Notes under the pieces: model-generated | What the model was told of the DNA's origin: nothing | What the model saw: the letters and a program-made list of their open reading frames with translations, nothing else | Databases searched by the model: none | Position numbers and translations under genes: made by a program | Assembly (NCBI GenBank): GCA_021776175.1 | Contig: JAJFGJ010000002.1 | Location: 186,001 to 250,000, forward strand | DNA from: Kiloniellaceae bacterium | GTDB lineage: Bacteria; Pseudomonadota; Alphaproteobacteria; Kiloniellales; J153 | Direction: 5' to 3' | DNA: 64,000 nucleotides | Part shown: piece by piece, positions 28,205 through 37,343 of the stretch | Layout: every line of letters begins with the position of its first letter | Position numbering within the stretch: the first letter of the stretch is position 1

Positions 28205-28440
28205 AGATTTTTGTGACTTCCATCGCAGAGCGGCTGATTTTCAGTCGCCTTGCAACCGCAGAACCAAACTTCCGCGGCATCCCTGGACTCGTAGATGACC
28301 GGGGTAATGCCGGTACCTGAGTGCGATCCATCGCAAAGCGGTTGTTTCTTGCTTCGCCCGCAGGCGCACCAGAAATAATTCCGGCCCGCTTCCACCTGGT
28401 ATCGGTAGGGCGCCTTTTGCGCCGGAACCGGGTCGGCCAT
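28201..28440 (-). CDS. Double CDGSH iron-sulfur protein
   Basis: A 79-residue protein with two CDGSH domains in tandem. Ligand sets are C25, C27, C36, H40 and C61, C63, C72, H76, each fitting the three-Cys, one-His pattern that holds a redox-active [2Fe-2S] cluster. Tandem small CDGSH proteins resemble the mitochondrial-type class 3 (Miner2/CISD3). It has no membrane segment, so it should be soluble. Its stop overlaps the start of the lipoprotein gene by four bases, suggesting coupled translation. The physiological role is unknown. Confidence 0.88.
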   Translation of the reverse strand: MADPVPAQKAPYRYQVEAGRNYFWCACGRSKKQPLCDGSHSGTGITPVIYESRDAAEVWFCGCKATENQPLCDGSHKNL

Positions 28441-28621
28441 GCCCCTTCCTTCCGCGTTGAAGGTGTACTAGGTTCGACGCGGCGGCACCGCGCGAATCCG
28501 GAGCGACTTTAGGCAAGCCCCAGGATCAGTACAAGGGCCGCCGGGCATTCGAAACCGCGATAAAATGGCCGCGGCCATGGCAAGCAGCCGAGCCGAAGAA
28601 ATTGGAGCCGTCCCGAAAGCC

Positions 28622-29581
28622 ATGACGAAACCGCCTTTGACAATCTTGCTCGCCGGCCCGCGGGGATTTTGCGCCGGGGTCGAGCGTGCCATCGAAATCG
28701 TCGAGGAAGCGATCGCGAAATTCGGGCCGCCGGTTTATGTCCGCCACGAGATCGTCCATAACCGCTATGTGGTTGAAGGGCTGGAAAAAAAGGGCGCGGT
28801 CTTCGTCGAAGACCTGGATGAAGTGCCGGCGGACGTGCCGGTGATTTTTTCAGCCCACGGCGTCCCGAAAACCGTGCCGGCCGAGGCGGAGCAGCGCAAA
28901 TTATTCTATTTGGACGCGACCTGCCCGCTGGTCAGCAAGGTTCACCGGGAAGCGGAGCGCCACGCGCGTCACGACCGCCAAATCATCTTGATCGGACATG
29001 CTGGCCACCCCGAGGTCATCGGCACCATGGGACAAGTGCCCGAGGGCCGGATACTGCTGGTCGAAAGCGTCGAAGACGCGCGGACGATCGAGATCGAGGA
29101 CCCCGAGCGCCTCTCCTTCATTACCCAGACCACGCTATCGGTCGATGACACGGCGGAAACCATCGACGTCCTGCGGCGTAGGTTTCCCGGCATCCATGGG
29201 CCGAAAAAAGAAGACATCTGTTACGCCACGACCAACCGGCAGCAGGCGGTCAAAGCCATCGCCCCGCGCTGCGATGCCCTGCTGGTCGTGGGGGCGCCCA
29301 ATTCCTCCAATTCGCAGCGGCTGGTCGAGGTCGCGCGCAAGCTTGGCTGCGAGCGCTCCATGCTGGTGCAACGCGCGAGCAATATCGATTGGCCGGAATT
29401 GGACAATATCGCCTGCCTGGGCATCACCGCCGGCGCCTCGGCTCCGGACATCCTGGTCGAGGAGGTTATCGCCGCCTGCGGTGAGCGCTTCGAGATCAGC
29501 ATCGAGGAAATAACGGTGACCAGCGAGAACGTGCAATTCAAGCTGCCCCGGATTTTGACCGAGAGCCAAGCAACGGCCTGA
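28622..29581 (+). CDS. ispH: 4-hydroxy-3-methylbut-2-enyl diphosphate reductase
   Basis: A 319-residue iron-sulfur enzyme that makes IPP and DMAPP in the last step of the non-mevalonate isoprenoid pathway. The first cluster Cys is C17 in [16 protein letters not shown]; the second is in [13 protein letters not shown]; the third in [14 protein letters not shown]. The SSNSQRL substrate motif is present. The frame stays open to 28565, but the start at 28622 gives the usual family N-terminus. It is followed 7 bp later by thrB. Confidence 0.94.
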   Translation: MTKPPLTILLAGPRGFCAGVERAIEIVEEAIAKFGPPVYVRHEIVHNRYVVEGLEKKGAVFVEDLDEVPADVPVIFSAHGVPKTVPAEAEQRKLFYLDATCPLVSKVHREAERHARHDRQIILIGHAGHPEVIGTMGQVPEGRILLVESVEDARTIEIEDPERLSFITQTTLSVDDTAETIDVLRRRFPGIHGPKKEDICYATTNRQQAVKAIAPRCDALLVVGAPNSSNSQRLVEVARKLGCERSMLVQRASNIDWPELDNIACLGITAGASAPDILVEEVIAACGERFEISIEEITVTSENVQFKLPRILTESQATA

Positions 29582-29588
29582 TCGTCAC

Positions 29589-30551
29589 ATGGCCGTTTAC
29601 ACCGAAGTCTCCGACGTTGAGCTGACCGGCTTCCTCTCCCAGTACGGCCTTGGCGAGGTAACTTCCTTCAAGGGCATCGCGGAAGGGGTCGAGAATTCCA
29701 ACTTCCTGCTGCGCACGACGCTGGGCACCTACATACTGACTCTCTACGAAAAGCGTGTGCGGCCGGAAGACCTGCCGTTTTTCCTGGGCCTGATGAACCA
29801 CCTCTCCGATAAGGGATTCGATTGTCCCTTGCCGGTCGCCGGCAAGGACGGGGCAAGCCTGCGGAGCCTGTGCGGCCGCCCGGCGGCGATCGTCACTTTT
29901 CTCGACGGGCTGTCGCCGCGCCGTGTGGAGCCGGAACACTGCCGCCTCCTGGGCAGCGCCCTGGCTCGCATGCATCTAGCCGGCGCCGATTTCGCCACCC
30001 ACCGGGACAACGCTTTGTCCCTGGCCGGGTGGCGTCCCTTGTTCGAGCGCGGCCGCGCGCGCGCCCATGAGGTGCGCCCAGGCTTGGCCGAGGATTTGAG
30101 CCGGGAAATCGATGAGCTGGAGCGCGACTGGCCAAGCGCTTTGCCGCGCGGTGTCATCCACGCGGACTTGTTTCCCGACAATGTTTTCTTTCTGGGCGAC
30201 CGTCTGTCGGGCTTCATAGATTTTTATTTCGCCTGCAACGATTTCTACGCTTACGACCTCGCGGTGTGCCTGAATGCCTGGTGTTTCGAGCCGGACAACG
30301 CCTTCAACATCACCAAGGCGCGCCTGCTCCTCAACAGCTACCGCGCTGTACGACCCTTGGAGACGGGGGAATTGGAAGCGCTTCCCATACTCGCGCGCGG
30401 CGCCTCGGTCCGCTTTCTTCTCACCCGCCTCTACGATTGGCTGCATCACCCGGAGGGTGCCCTGGTCAAGCCGAAAGACCCGCTCGAATACTGTGACAAG
30501 CTGCGCTTTCATCAAGGCGTTCGCGACCACCGCGCCTATGGGTTGGATTGA
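29589..30551 (+). CDS. thrB: Homoserine kinase (APH-fold type)
   Basis: A 320-residue kinase of the aminoglycoside-phosphotransferase fold (ThrB2 type common in alphaproteobacteria), unlike the GHMP-type of E. coli. The catalytic HxDxxxxN is in [14 protein letters not shown], and the metal-binding Asp is in [11 protein letters not shown]. It phosphorylates homoserine for threonine synthesis; the partner thrC is in the window at 37.3 kb. The gene overlaps rnhA by one base (TGATG). Confidence 0.92.
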   Translation: MAVYTEVSDVELTGFLSQYGLGEVTSFKGIAEGVENSNFLLRTTLGTYILTLYEKRVRPEDLPFFLGLMNHLSDKGFDCPLPVAGKDGASLRSLCGRPAAIVTFLDGLSPRRVEPEHCRLLGSALARMHLAGADFATHRDNALSLAGWRPLFERGRARAHEVRPGLAEDLSREIDELERDWPSALPRGVIHADLFPDNVFFLGDRLSGFIDFYFACNDFYAYDLAVCLNAWCFEPDNAFNITKARLLLNSYRAVRPLETGELEALPILARGASVRFLLTRLYDWLHHPEGALVKPKDPLEYCDKLRFHQGVRDHRAYGLD

Positions 30552-30991
30552 TGGAAGCCAAGACGGTCGAAATATTCACCGACGGCGCCTGCTCGGGCAA
30601 TCCCGGCCCGGGCGGCTGGGGCGCGATCCTGCGCTACAACGGTGCCGAAAGGGAGATCTCTGGCGGCGAGGCGCAAACCACCAACAACCGCATGGAGATG
30701 ATGGCCGCGATCGTGGCCCTGGAGACCCTGAAACGCACATCCAAGGCGCGCCTTCACACCGATAGCACCTATGTGAAGGACGGCATCACAAAATGGATTC
30801 ACGGCTGGAAACAACGCGGCTGGAAAACCGCCGCCAAGAAGCCGGTCAAGAATAAGGACCTTTGGCAGCGCCTGGAAGCGGCCCTGGCTTCCCATGACGT
30901 CGAATGGGTTTGGGTCAAGGGCCACGACGGCCACCCCGAAAACGAACGCGCCGACGAACTGGCCCGCGGCGCGATCCCAAGCCGGCGCTGA
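30551..30991 (+). CDS. rnhA: Ribonuclease HI
   Basis: A 146-residue nuclease that degrades the RNA of RNA-DNA hybrids. Active-site residues are D11 ([16 protein letters not shown]), E49 (NNRMEMMA), D71 (LHTDSTYV) and D135 (NERADELA), with H125 in the flexible loop. The start ATG at 30551 overlaps the thrB stop. The order ispH-thrB-rnhA is conserved in alphaproteobacteria. Confidence 0.96.
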   Translation: MEAKTVEIFTDGACSGNPGPGGWGAILRYNGAEREISGGEAQTTNNRMEMMAAIVALETLKRTSKARLHTDSTYVKDGITKWIHGWKQRGWKTAAKKPVKNKDLWQRLEAALASHDVEWVWVKGHDGHPENERADELARGAIPSRR

Positions 30992-31122
30992 GCACCCCAT
31001 CGCCGCGAAGATTTCGGGGCGCTTGGAGCCTCAAGCGGCCTTGCCACCGCGAAGGCTAAGCGCGGCCGGAAACCCCACCTATCGGCGATATCGTTTTAGT
31101 GTATCGTCGTTGACCACGGAAT

Positions 31123-31947
31123 ATGAATAGCGGCGAGGATCAATCCGCCATGGCAACTCCACCTTCCATCGGTATCGTCGGCGGCAGCGGCGCGCTTGGC
31201 GGCGCCATCGCCCACGCCCTGCTTCGCGGCCGGTTTATCGCGCCGGGGCGGCTTTGGATTTCCAATCGATCCGGCAAGGCCGCCGGGTTCGAAGAATGGC
31301 CCGGCATCCGGTTCACGGCCCGCAACCAGGAACTCGTGGATGCCTGCGAGATCGTGCTCCTCTCGGTGCCGCCTCATCTGGCGTCGTCCGTGGGCATCAA
31401 CGCTGAAAACCGTCTGATCGTATCGGTGATGGCGGGGGTATCCATCGCGCGAATAGGACAACAAACAGGGGCCCAAAGGATTGTGCGCGCCATGTCCAGC
31501 CCGGCGGCCAAAACCGGGCTCGCCTATTCTCCTTGGTGTGCCAACGCCGGTGTGCGCGACGAAGATCGAGAATGGATCCAGGGTCTGTTCAACGCCTGCG
31601 GCCTGAGCGACGAGGTGCCCAACGAGGAACAGATCGACCTTTTCACGGCACTGACCGGCCCGGTGCCGGGCTTCGTCGCCTATTTCGCGGACTGCATGGT
31701 CGAATACGCGATCAAGCGCGGCATCGACCCAGCGGTCGCCGATCGCGCCCTGCGTCAGCTATTCCACGCGAGCGGCGTCGCCCTGGCGCAAACGGAGGCT
31801 TCGCCCGGCGAACACGTCCGCGAGATGATCGCCTACGCGGGAACGACGGCCGCTGGGCTTGAGGCCATGAAGGCCTCGCCCCTCGCCGCATCGATCGAAC
31901 AGGGTCTGGACGCGGCATTTCAAAAGGCGCGATGCATCGGGGAATAA
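31123..31947 (+). CDS. ProC-like pyrroline-5-carboxylate reductase family protein
   Basis: A 274-residue NAD(P)-dependent dehydrogenase. The Rossmann fingerprint IGIVGGSGALGGAIAHALL begins near residue 16; the RIVRAMSSPAA and DLFTALTGPVPGFVAYF segments correspond to conserved blocks of ProC. An ATG at 31150 (MATPPSIG) gives a shorter, more typical N-terminus. It may reduce pyrroline-5-carboxylate to proline or act on a related imine; divergence from classical ProC leaves this open. Confidence 0.78.
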   Translation: MNSGEDQSAMATPPSIGIVGGSGALGGAIAHALLRGRFIAPGRLWISNRSGKAAGFEEWPGIRFTARNQELVDACEIVLLSVPPHLASSVGINAENRLIVSVMAGVSIARIGQQTGAQRIVRAMSSPAAKTGLAYSPWCANAGVRDEDREWIQGLFNACGLSDEVPNEEQIDLFTALTGPVPGFVAYFADCMVEYAIKRGIDPAVADRALRQLFHASGVALAQTEASPGEHVREMIAYAGTTAAGLEAMKASPLAASIEQGLDAAFQKARCIGE

Positions 31948-31973
31948 GGCTAAGCGTTATCGCCCCCCCGCCG

Positions 31974-32456
31974 CTATAGCGCCCCGAGGACCGCCTCGGC
32001 GCTGGAGACTTCGAAGGCGCCGGGTTCTTCCCGGTTCAACATCGATACCACGCCGTCGTCCACGATCATGGCGTAACGGTCCGAGCGCAGTCCGAAGCCG
32101 CGCTGTGTCAGGTCGAGTTCCAATCCCATGGCCTTGGTCAAGACGGCGCTGCCGTCGGCGAGCATCAAGACCTTGCCGCCGACGTTCTGATCCTTGCCCC
32201 AGGCCCCCATCACGAAGGCATCGTTGACGGAAAGGCACGCAATCGTATCCACGCCCTTGGCCTTGATCTGGTCCGCCTTCTCGACGAAGCCGGGCACGTG
32301 CTTGGCTGAGCAGGTCGGCGTGAAGGCGCCCGGCAGGGCGAAGAGCACGACCTTCTTACCCTTGAAGATATCGTTGGTCGAGATCGGCGCCGGGCCGCCC
32401 TCGGTCATGTGCGCGAGCATGACTTCCGGAACCTTATCGCCTACTTGGATCGCCAT
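31974..32456 (-). CDS. Peroxiredoxin, Prx5 type
   Basis: A 160-residue thiol peroxidase. The peroxidatic Cys lies in FALPGAFTPTCSAKHVPGF; a second Cys in DTIACLSVNDAFVM could resolve it. This resembles bacterial Prx5/AhpE-type and glutaredoxin-linked peroxiredoxins, detoxifying H2O2 and alkyl peroxides. The start at 32456 is supported by GGAAGGAAG upstream; the open frame to 32552 runs into the next gene. It lies downstream of the DsbD/ScsB-like gene. Confidence 0.93.
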   Translation of the reverse strand: MAIQVGDKVPEVMLAHMTEGGPAPISTNDIFKGKKVVLFALPGAFTPTCSAKHVPGFVEKADQIKAKGVDTIACLSVNDAFVMGAWGKDQNVGGKVLMLADGSAVLTKAMGLELDLTQRGFGLRSDRYAMIVDDGVVSMLNREEPGAFEVSSAEAVLGAL

Positions 32457-32529
32457 TCTTCGCTTCCTTCCCCAGATCGAGTTATCGGGCCCACTTCCAG
32501 AACCCACGATACCTCTTAAGCGCGGGCGA

Positions 32530-34725
32530 TCAACCGTCCCCGGCCCGCTCAAGCGCGGTCATCACCGCTTCACTGGTCAAGAGTTCGGGCAGCGCGATAC
32601 CCTCCGGCGCCCCCGGCCCAAAGACCACGTTGAAGGGAATGCCATAGCGCCCATGCCCGGCTAGGTAGGAGGATATTTCGTCGCTCGGCAGGGTCCAGTC
32701 GCGGCGCATGGCGGTGACCCCTTCCCCGCCTAGGCGCGCGCTGACCGGATCCCGGTCCAGGACCAGCTTCTTATTGATCTGGCAGGTCAGGCACCAATCC
32801 GCGGTCACATCGACGATAACGACCTGGCCTAGGGCCACTAGGCGCGACAACTCGGCCTGATTGAAGGAATGCCAGATCCCATCGTCCTCGCGCGAAGCCG
32901 CGACGGTGGCTTCCTCCCGCCAAGTGAAACCGCTGGGCAGGGCGACGGCGGCGAGCGCCAAGACCACGGCCAGCGCCGGTGTGGCGATGGCGGTGGAACG
33001 CGTGCGGCTATCGCGCGCCCGGCCCATCCAGACCACGAGAATAAGAGCGCCGAGCAAGGCGCCGGTGGCGGCGGCCCCGATAAAACCGACCTGGGCACTT
33101 AGGACGCTCAAGAGCCATGCGGCGGTCGCGACCAGGGCCAGCCCGAGCACCCGCCTGAGCGTGACCATCCAGGGGCCGGGGCGCGGCAGGCGGGTCGCCA
33201 GGGAAGGCACGGCGGCGACCGTCAGATAGGGCAGCGCCAGCCCGAGCCCCAGCGCGGTGAAAACCGAAAATATTTCAAGCGGGCCGCGGGCCAAGGCGAA
33301 ACCGACGGCGGTACCCAGAAAAGGCGCCGAACAGGGCGTCGCCAGCAGGGTCGCGAAAGCCCCGGTCATGAAATTTCCGGCCAAGGTCGGTTCGCCATGG
33401 GCGCCGTCCCGCGCCTGGCCAAGTGTCGCGGCCCCCTGGGCCCAACGCGGCAAGTTGAACTCGTAGAACCCGAAAAGATTGCAGGCGAAGAGAACCACGA
33501 CGACCGCCATGGCGGCCAGAAAAAGGGGTTGCTGGAACTGAATGCCCCAACCGACCGCCAAGCCCAGGGATTTCACCAGGACCGCCGCCGATGCCAGAAC
33601 CAGAAAGGAAGCGACGATACCGGCGGACGACGCCAGGAAGCTGACCCGCACGGCGGCGGGCGCCCGCCCCCCATGCTTGACCGCCGACAACAGCTTGATC
33701 GAAAGGACCGGCAGGACGCAGGGCATGAGATTGAGGATCAACCCGCCCAGTATCGCCAGGCCCAGGATGAGCGCAAAGCTCCCGGCCCCAACCGGGCCGC
33801 CGGACCGCGCGGCCGCCGAGGGCGAATAGCGCGCGACGACGGGATTTTCGCTGCCGCGCCGGCCATCGGTCAAGGTTAGGGTCATGTGCTTGCCTTCCAA
33901 GACCCCGCCGCCCGTGGGAGTCGCCGCGACACGCAGCACGGCCCGGGTCCGTTCTTGCGCGAAACTTACCTCCGGCGCGGCGAAGCTGAATCCCGGCGGC
34001 GCCTCGATCAGGACGTCGGGCGAATCGAAGGGGCTGTCGGACCGCGCCGTGACTTCGACCACAGGTGCTTTCAGGGTCCCGGTCAGAACCGCTTTTTCGA
34101 TTTCCAAGCCCTGAGACGGCCCCTTGCCGGGCACGCGCATGCGATAGGTATCGATCAGAAAGGCATCGGCCGTGGGTTCGCCGGATCCGGCCGGCAGATT
34201 GAGCGCCAGGTCGGCCTCACGCGGTATGCAGATCTCGTTGCATGTCAGGTATTCGACCCTGGCCCGCAGGTCGATCGCCTGGCCGGGTTGAAGCGGCCGC
34301 GCCACGATGGGAAATACCACCTCGCCGCCGTAACCGAAGGTTTGCAGCCCGAAAAGGGAGAAGCGGTGCGGCACCGGCCATTCCATCTCGGCGGCGGCCA
34401 AATTCCGCGACCCTTCCCAATCGATCCGCGGCGGATAGCCGGCATCGCCGGGAGAGCGCCAATAAACCTTCCAACCCGGCTCGAGCGCGAACTGCAAGCC
34501 GATCGAAATCGTTTCATTGCCGCCGGCCGTATCGGCGGCGGCCAGCAAGCGAAGACGCGTTTGCTCCTGATCGATCCAGGGGCCGGCGGCGGCATGGGCC
34601 GGAACCGCCGCCGCCAAGTGGACGCCGGCAAAAACGGCGGCCACGCCCGCGCGAAACGCCAGGGCGCGAACGCGCGTTAACCACGATATCTCGATTTCAC
34701 CGGTCATACGCTGGATCGCCTTCAT
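32530..34725 (-). CDS. DsbD/ScsB-like transmembrane disulfide reductase
   Basis: A 731-residue inner-membrane protein with three parts. A signal peptide is followed by a large periplasmic domain (about 45-310) with a CNEICIPRE segment. A CcdA/DsbD-type membrane core of about eight helices (about 325-600) contains NLMPCVLPVLSIKLL and a second Cys in LLATPCSAPFLG. A C-terminal thioredoxin domain carries WCLTC (about 645-649). It should pass electrons from cytoplasmic thioredoxin to periplasmic targets. The long N-terminal domain resembles ScsB more than DsbD. The frame overlaps none of its neighbours and diverges from yqgE. Confidence 0.88.
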   Translation of the reverse strand: MKAIQRMTGEIEISWLTRVRALAFRAGVAAVFAGVHLAAAVPAHAAAGPWIDQEQTRLRLLAAADTAGGNETISIGLQFALEPGWKVYWRSPGDAGYPPRIDWEGSRNLAAAEMEWPVPHRFSLFGLQTFGYGGEVVFPIVARPLQPGQAIDLRARVEYLTCNEICIPREADLALNLPAGSGEPTADAFLIDTYRMRVPGKGPSQGLEIEKAVLTGTLKAPVVEVTARSDSPFDSPDVLIEAPPGFSFAAPEVSFAQERTRAVLRVAATPTGGGVLEGKHMTLTLTDGRRGSENPVVARYSPSAAARSGGPVGAGSFALILGLAILGGLILNLMPCVLPVLSIKLLSAVKHGGRAPAAVRVSFLASSAGIVASFLVLASAAVLVKSLGLAVGWGIQFQQPLFLAAMAVVVVLFACNLFGFYEFNLPRWAQGAATLGQARDGAHGEPTLAGNFMTGAFATLLATPCSAPFLGTAVGFALARGPLEIFSVFTALGLGLALPYLTVAAVPSLATRLPRPGPWMVTLRRVLGLALVATAAWLLSVLSAQVGFIGAAATGALLGALILVVWMGRARDSRTRSTAIATPALAVVLALAAVALPSGFTWREEATVAASREDDGIWHSFNQAELSRLVALGQVVIVDVTADWCLTCQINKKLVLDRDPVSARLGGEGVTAMRRDWTLPSDEISSYLAGHGRYGIPFNVVFGPGAPEGIALPELLTSEAVMTALERAGDG

Positions 34726-34859
34726 ATGGAGCTAACCCATCATATATAGTATGTTGGCACGGTCACACTCGCGTCACATTAACGTGGCGCAATGATTTCG
34801 ATATATTTCCACGGGCGGCGTTGCGTTGCTCCGCCCGCCGGATAGCGGGGACGAAAACG

Positions 34860-35444
34860 ATGAAGCAGAATGGCAATCGGGATTCGCGGGATGGCTATCT
34901 GTCCGGCCAACTCCTAATCGCCATGCCAAGCATGCAGGATACTCGCTTCGCCCGCACGGTGATTTATATGTGCGCACACAATGTTGAAGGGGCCATGGGC
35001 CTGGTCATCAACCGCCTGGCGGGCGCGGTGACTTTGCCCGATCTTTTGCAGCAACTCGGTATCGATTCGCCCAAGGAGGGCACGGACACCCGCATCCATT
35101 TCGGCGGCCCCGTGGAAACCGGCCGCGGCTTTGTCTTGCACTCGGGCGAATACCAACATGAAAGCACACTTGAAGTCGACGATGAAGTCGCGCTGACGGC
35201 GACCGTCGATATCCTCCAGGACATCGCGAAAGGGTGCGGACCAAGGCGCAGCCTGCTCGCGCTTGGCTACGCCGGATGGGGGCCAGGACAGTTGGATACC
35301 GAGATTCAAGCCAATGGCTGGCTTCACGTATCACCCGACGAGGACCTCGTCTTCGACGCCGATCTGGATGGCAAATGGGACCGCGCCATCGCCAAGCTGG
35401 GCTTCGACCCGACCCTGTTGTCCGGAGACGCCGGCCACGCCTAG
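34860..35444 (+). CDS. YqgE/AlgH family protein (UPF0301)
   Basis: A 194-residue cytosolic protein of the YqgE/AlgH family. Family blocks include SGQLLIAMPSMQDTRFARTV, GAMGLVINR, HFGGPVETGRGFVLH and the ALGYAGWGPGQLDTEI turn. Its biochemical role is unknown. The frame is open from 34242, but the ATG at 34860 matches the family start and has a GGGGA upstream. A hairpin with 11-bp arms follows the stop. Confidence 0.92.
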   Translation: MKQNGNRDSRDGYLSGQLLIAMPSMQDTRFARTVIYMCAHNVEGAMGLVINRLAGAVTLPDLLQQLGIDSPKEGTDTRIHFGGPVETGRGFVLHSGEYQHESTLEVDDEVALTATVDILQDIAKGCGPRRSLLALGYAGWGPGQLDTEIQANGWLHVSPDEDLVFDADLDGKWDRAIAKLGFDPTLLSGDAGHA

Positions 35445-35445
35445 A

Positions 35446-35485
35446 GCACTTTCCGACCCTATTGACCCATTTGATCGGAAAGTGC
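35446..35485. terminator. Hairpin between convergent genes
   Basis: Perfect 11-bp arms (gcactttccga / tcggaaagtgc) enclose an 18-base loop between the yqgE stop and the GNAT stop. It could terminate both transcripts, though no T run follows on either side; it may also be a dispersed repeat unit. Confidence 0.5.
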
Positions 35486-35490
35486 GCTAG

Positions 35491-36081
35491 CTACAAGTCA
35501 TTGAGGTCCGCGCGCAAGATAGCGAACAGCACATGGTCTTGCCAGCGGCCGTCTATACGCAAGTACTCCCGCGCGTGACCTTCCTCACGGAATCCGGATC
35601 TGACGAGCAAGCCCTTGCTCGCCGTGTTGCTGAGCAGGCATGCGGCCTCGACCCGGTGCAAGCCTAAATCATTGAACGCGAATTTCAGCACCGCGGCCAG
35701 GGATTCGGTCATGTAGCCCTGGCGGCTATAACGGGCGCCGGACCAGTAGCCGAGGCTCGCGGATTGGGCGACGCCACGGCGGACATTGGATAACGTGACC
35801 CCCCCCAGAAGCGCGCCATCCTCGTCGCGAAAGACGTGGAAGCTGTAACTGCCGCGTTGGCGCAGTTCCGCCTTATAGGCCCGTAGCCGGCGCCGGTACG
35901 CCCGGCGTGTCAGGGCGTCGTGGGCCCAGGTCGGCTCCCAAGGGGTCAGGTAGTCGCGGCTTTCACCGCGCAGTTCGGCCCAGGCCCGCCAATCCTTGTG
36001 GGCCGGCGGGCGCAGGTAAACACGGCGGCCCTCCAGCCGTGGTCGTTGTGCCGAAGAACCGCGCCATTGCCGGAACAGCAT
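35491..36081 (-). CDS. RimJ/RimL-type GNAT acetyltransferase
   Basis: A 196-residue N-acetyltransferase. The core reads VYLRPPAHKDWRAWAELR near the N-terminus, LGYWSGARYSRQGYMTESL for the acetyl-CoA loop (about 115-133), then LGLHRVEAACLLSNTASKGLLVRSGFREEG for motif B. This arrangement is that of ribosomal-protein alanine acetyltransferases such as RimJ. The substrate is not certain. It lies 5 bp after the M16 peptidase gene, as in other alphaproteobacteria with thrC-M16-GNAT. Confidence 0.88.
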   Translation of the reverse strand: MLFRQWRGSSAQRPRLEGRRVYLRPPAHKDWRAWAELRGESRDYLTPWEPTWAHDALTRRAYRRRLRAYKAELRQRGSYSFHVFRDEDGALLGGVTLSNVRRGVAQSASLGYWSGARYSRQGYMTESLAAVLKFAFNDLGLHRVEAACLLSNTASKGLLVRSGFREEGHAREYLRIDGRWQDHVLFAILRADLNDL

Positions 36082-36086
36082 GTCTA

Positions 36087-37343
36087 TTATCCGAAGCGCG
36101 CCGCAACCCGATCGAAGGGCTCTACCTTATCGACCGGGCCTAGACTGGCCAGGGTTGGCCGGCCGGTGGCGAGCCGTCGCGCGAAGCCGCGCACGGCCTG
36201 GGCATCGACCGCTTCGATCTTGGCGACGATCTCCGCCACACCGAGAGGGCGGCCATAGGTCAAGACCTGCTGCGCCAGTTGCTCGCAGCGCGAGCCCGTA
36301 CTTTCCATACCCATGAGGATCGAGGCTTTAAGCTGCGCCCTGGCCCGGACGATCTCCTCTTCGCTCACGTCGGCGGCGGCCTTGGCCAGCTCACCGCAGA
36401 TCACGGGCACGAGCTCGGCCGCCTCGTTCTCTCCGGTTCCGGCGTAGATACCGAAAGTGCCGCCGTCGCGATAGGCCGCCACGAAGGAATAAACCGAATA
36501 CACAAGACCACGCTTCTCACGCACCTCTTGAAACAACCGCGACGACATGCCCCCGCCAAAAAGCGTCGAGAACACCGAGGCCGTGTAGTATTCCGGGTCG
36601 AGATAGCTGACCGAATCGAACCCCAAGAGGATATGGACCTGCTCCAGATCGCGCGTCTCGCGGTATTCGCCGCCCCGGTAGACGGCCGGTTCCGCTTCGC
36701 TCCCGAGTTCGCGGGGTAAGGCCTCGTAGGCCGCACCGGCCAGTTCGACAAAATCCTGGTGCGCGATTTTTCCAGCGGCGGCCATGACCATGGACCCGGT
36801 GCCGTAGTGGCGCGACATGTAATCGCGTAGCGGCGCCTGGCCCAGACCGCTGACAATCTCGGCGGTCCCCAGCACCGGGCGGCCAACCGCCTGGTCGGGA
36901 TAGGCGATCTCCTGAAAGCGGTCGAAGACGACATCGTCCGGAGTGTCGTTCGCCTGGCCTATCTCCTGTAACACGACGGCGCGCTCGCGCTTCAACTCCG
37001 CCTCGTCGAAGGCCGGGTTGAGCAGGATGTCGGACAGAATATCGACCGCGAGCGGCGCATCCTCGGCCAGAACCTTGGCATAGAAGGCGGTATTCTCGCG
37101 GCTGGTATAGGCGTTCAGGTGCCCGCCGACGGCCTCGATCTCCTGCGCGATGTCATAGGCGCTGCGCCGCGCGGTGCCCTTGAAGGCCATGTGCTCCAAG
37201 AGGTGGGCGATGCCGTTGATCTCGGCCGGTTCGTGGCGTGTGCCAACCCCGACCCAGGCGCCGAGCGAGACGGTCTCGACGGTTTCCATGGTATCGGTCA
37301 AAACCGTGAGCCCATTGGCCAGCTTTGAAACTTGGGCGCTCAT
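36087..37343 (-). CDS. M16 family zinc peptidase
   Basis: A 418-residue protein of the mitochondrial-processing-peptidase-like family. The inverted zinc motif HxxEH is in IAHLLEHMAFKGT (about residues 45-57), with the third ligand Glu in the RERAVVLQEIGQ segment. Residues 180-400 form the inactive-type second repeat common in M16B. It begins with an ATGA overlap on the thrC stop, so translation is coupled. It is expected to cleave small peptides; the substrate is unknown. Confidence 0.92.
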   Translation of the reverse strand: MSAQVSKLANGLTVLTDTMETVETVSLGAWVGVGTRHEPAEINGIAHLLEHMAFKGTARRSAYDIAQEIEAVGGHLNAYTSRENTAFYAKVLAEDAPLAVDILSDILLNPAFDEAELKRERAVVLQEIGQANDTPDDVVFDRFQEIAYPDQAVGRPVLGTAEIVSGLGQAPLRDYMSRHYGTGSMVMAAAGKIAHQDFVELAGAAYEALPRELGSEAEPAVYRGGEYRETRDLEQVHILLGFDSVSYLDPEYYTASVFSTLFGGGMSSRLFQEVREKRGLVYSVYSFVAAYRDGGTFGIYAGTGENEAAELVPVICGELAKAAADVSEEEIVRARAQLKASILMGMESTGSRCEQLAQQVLTYGRPLGVAEIVAKIEAVDAQAVRGFARRLATGRPTLASLGPVDKVEPFDRVAARFG

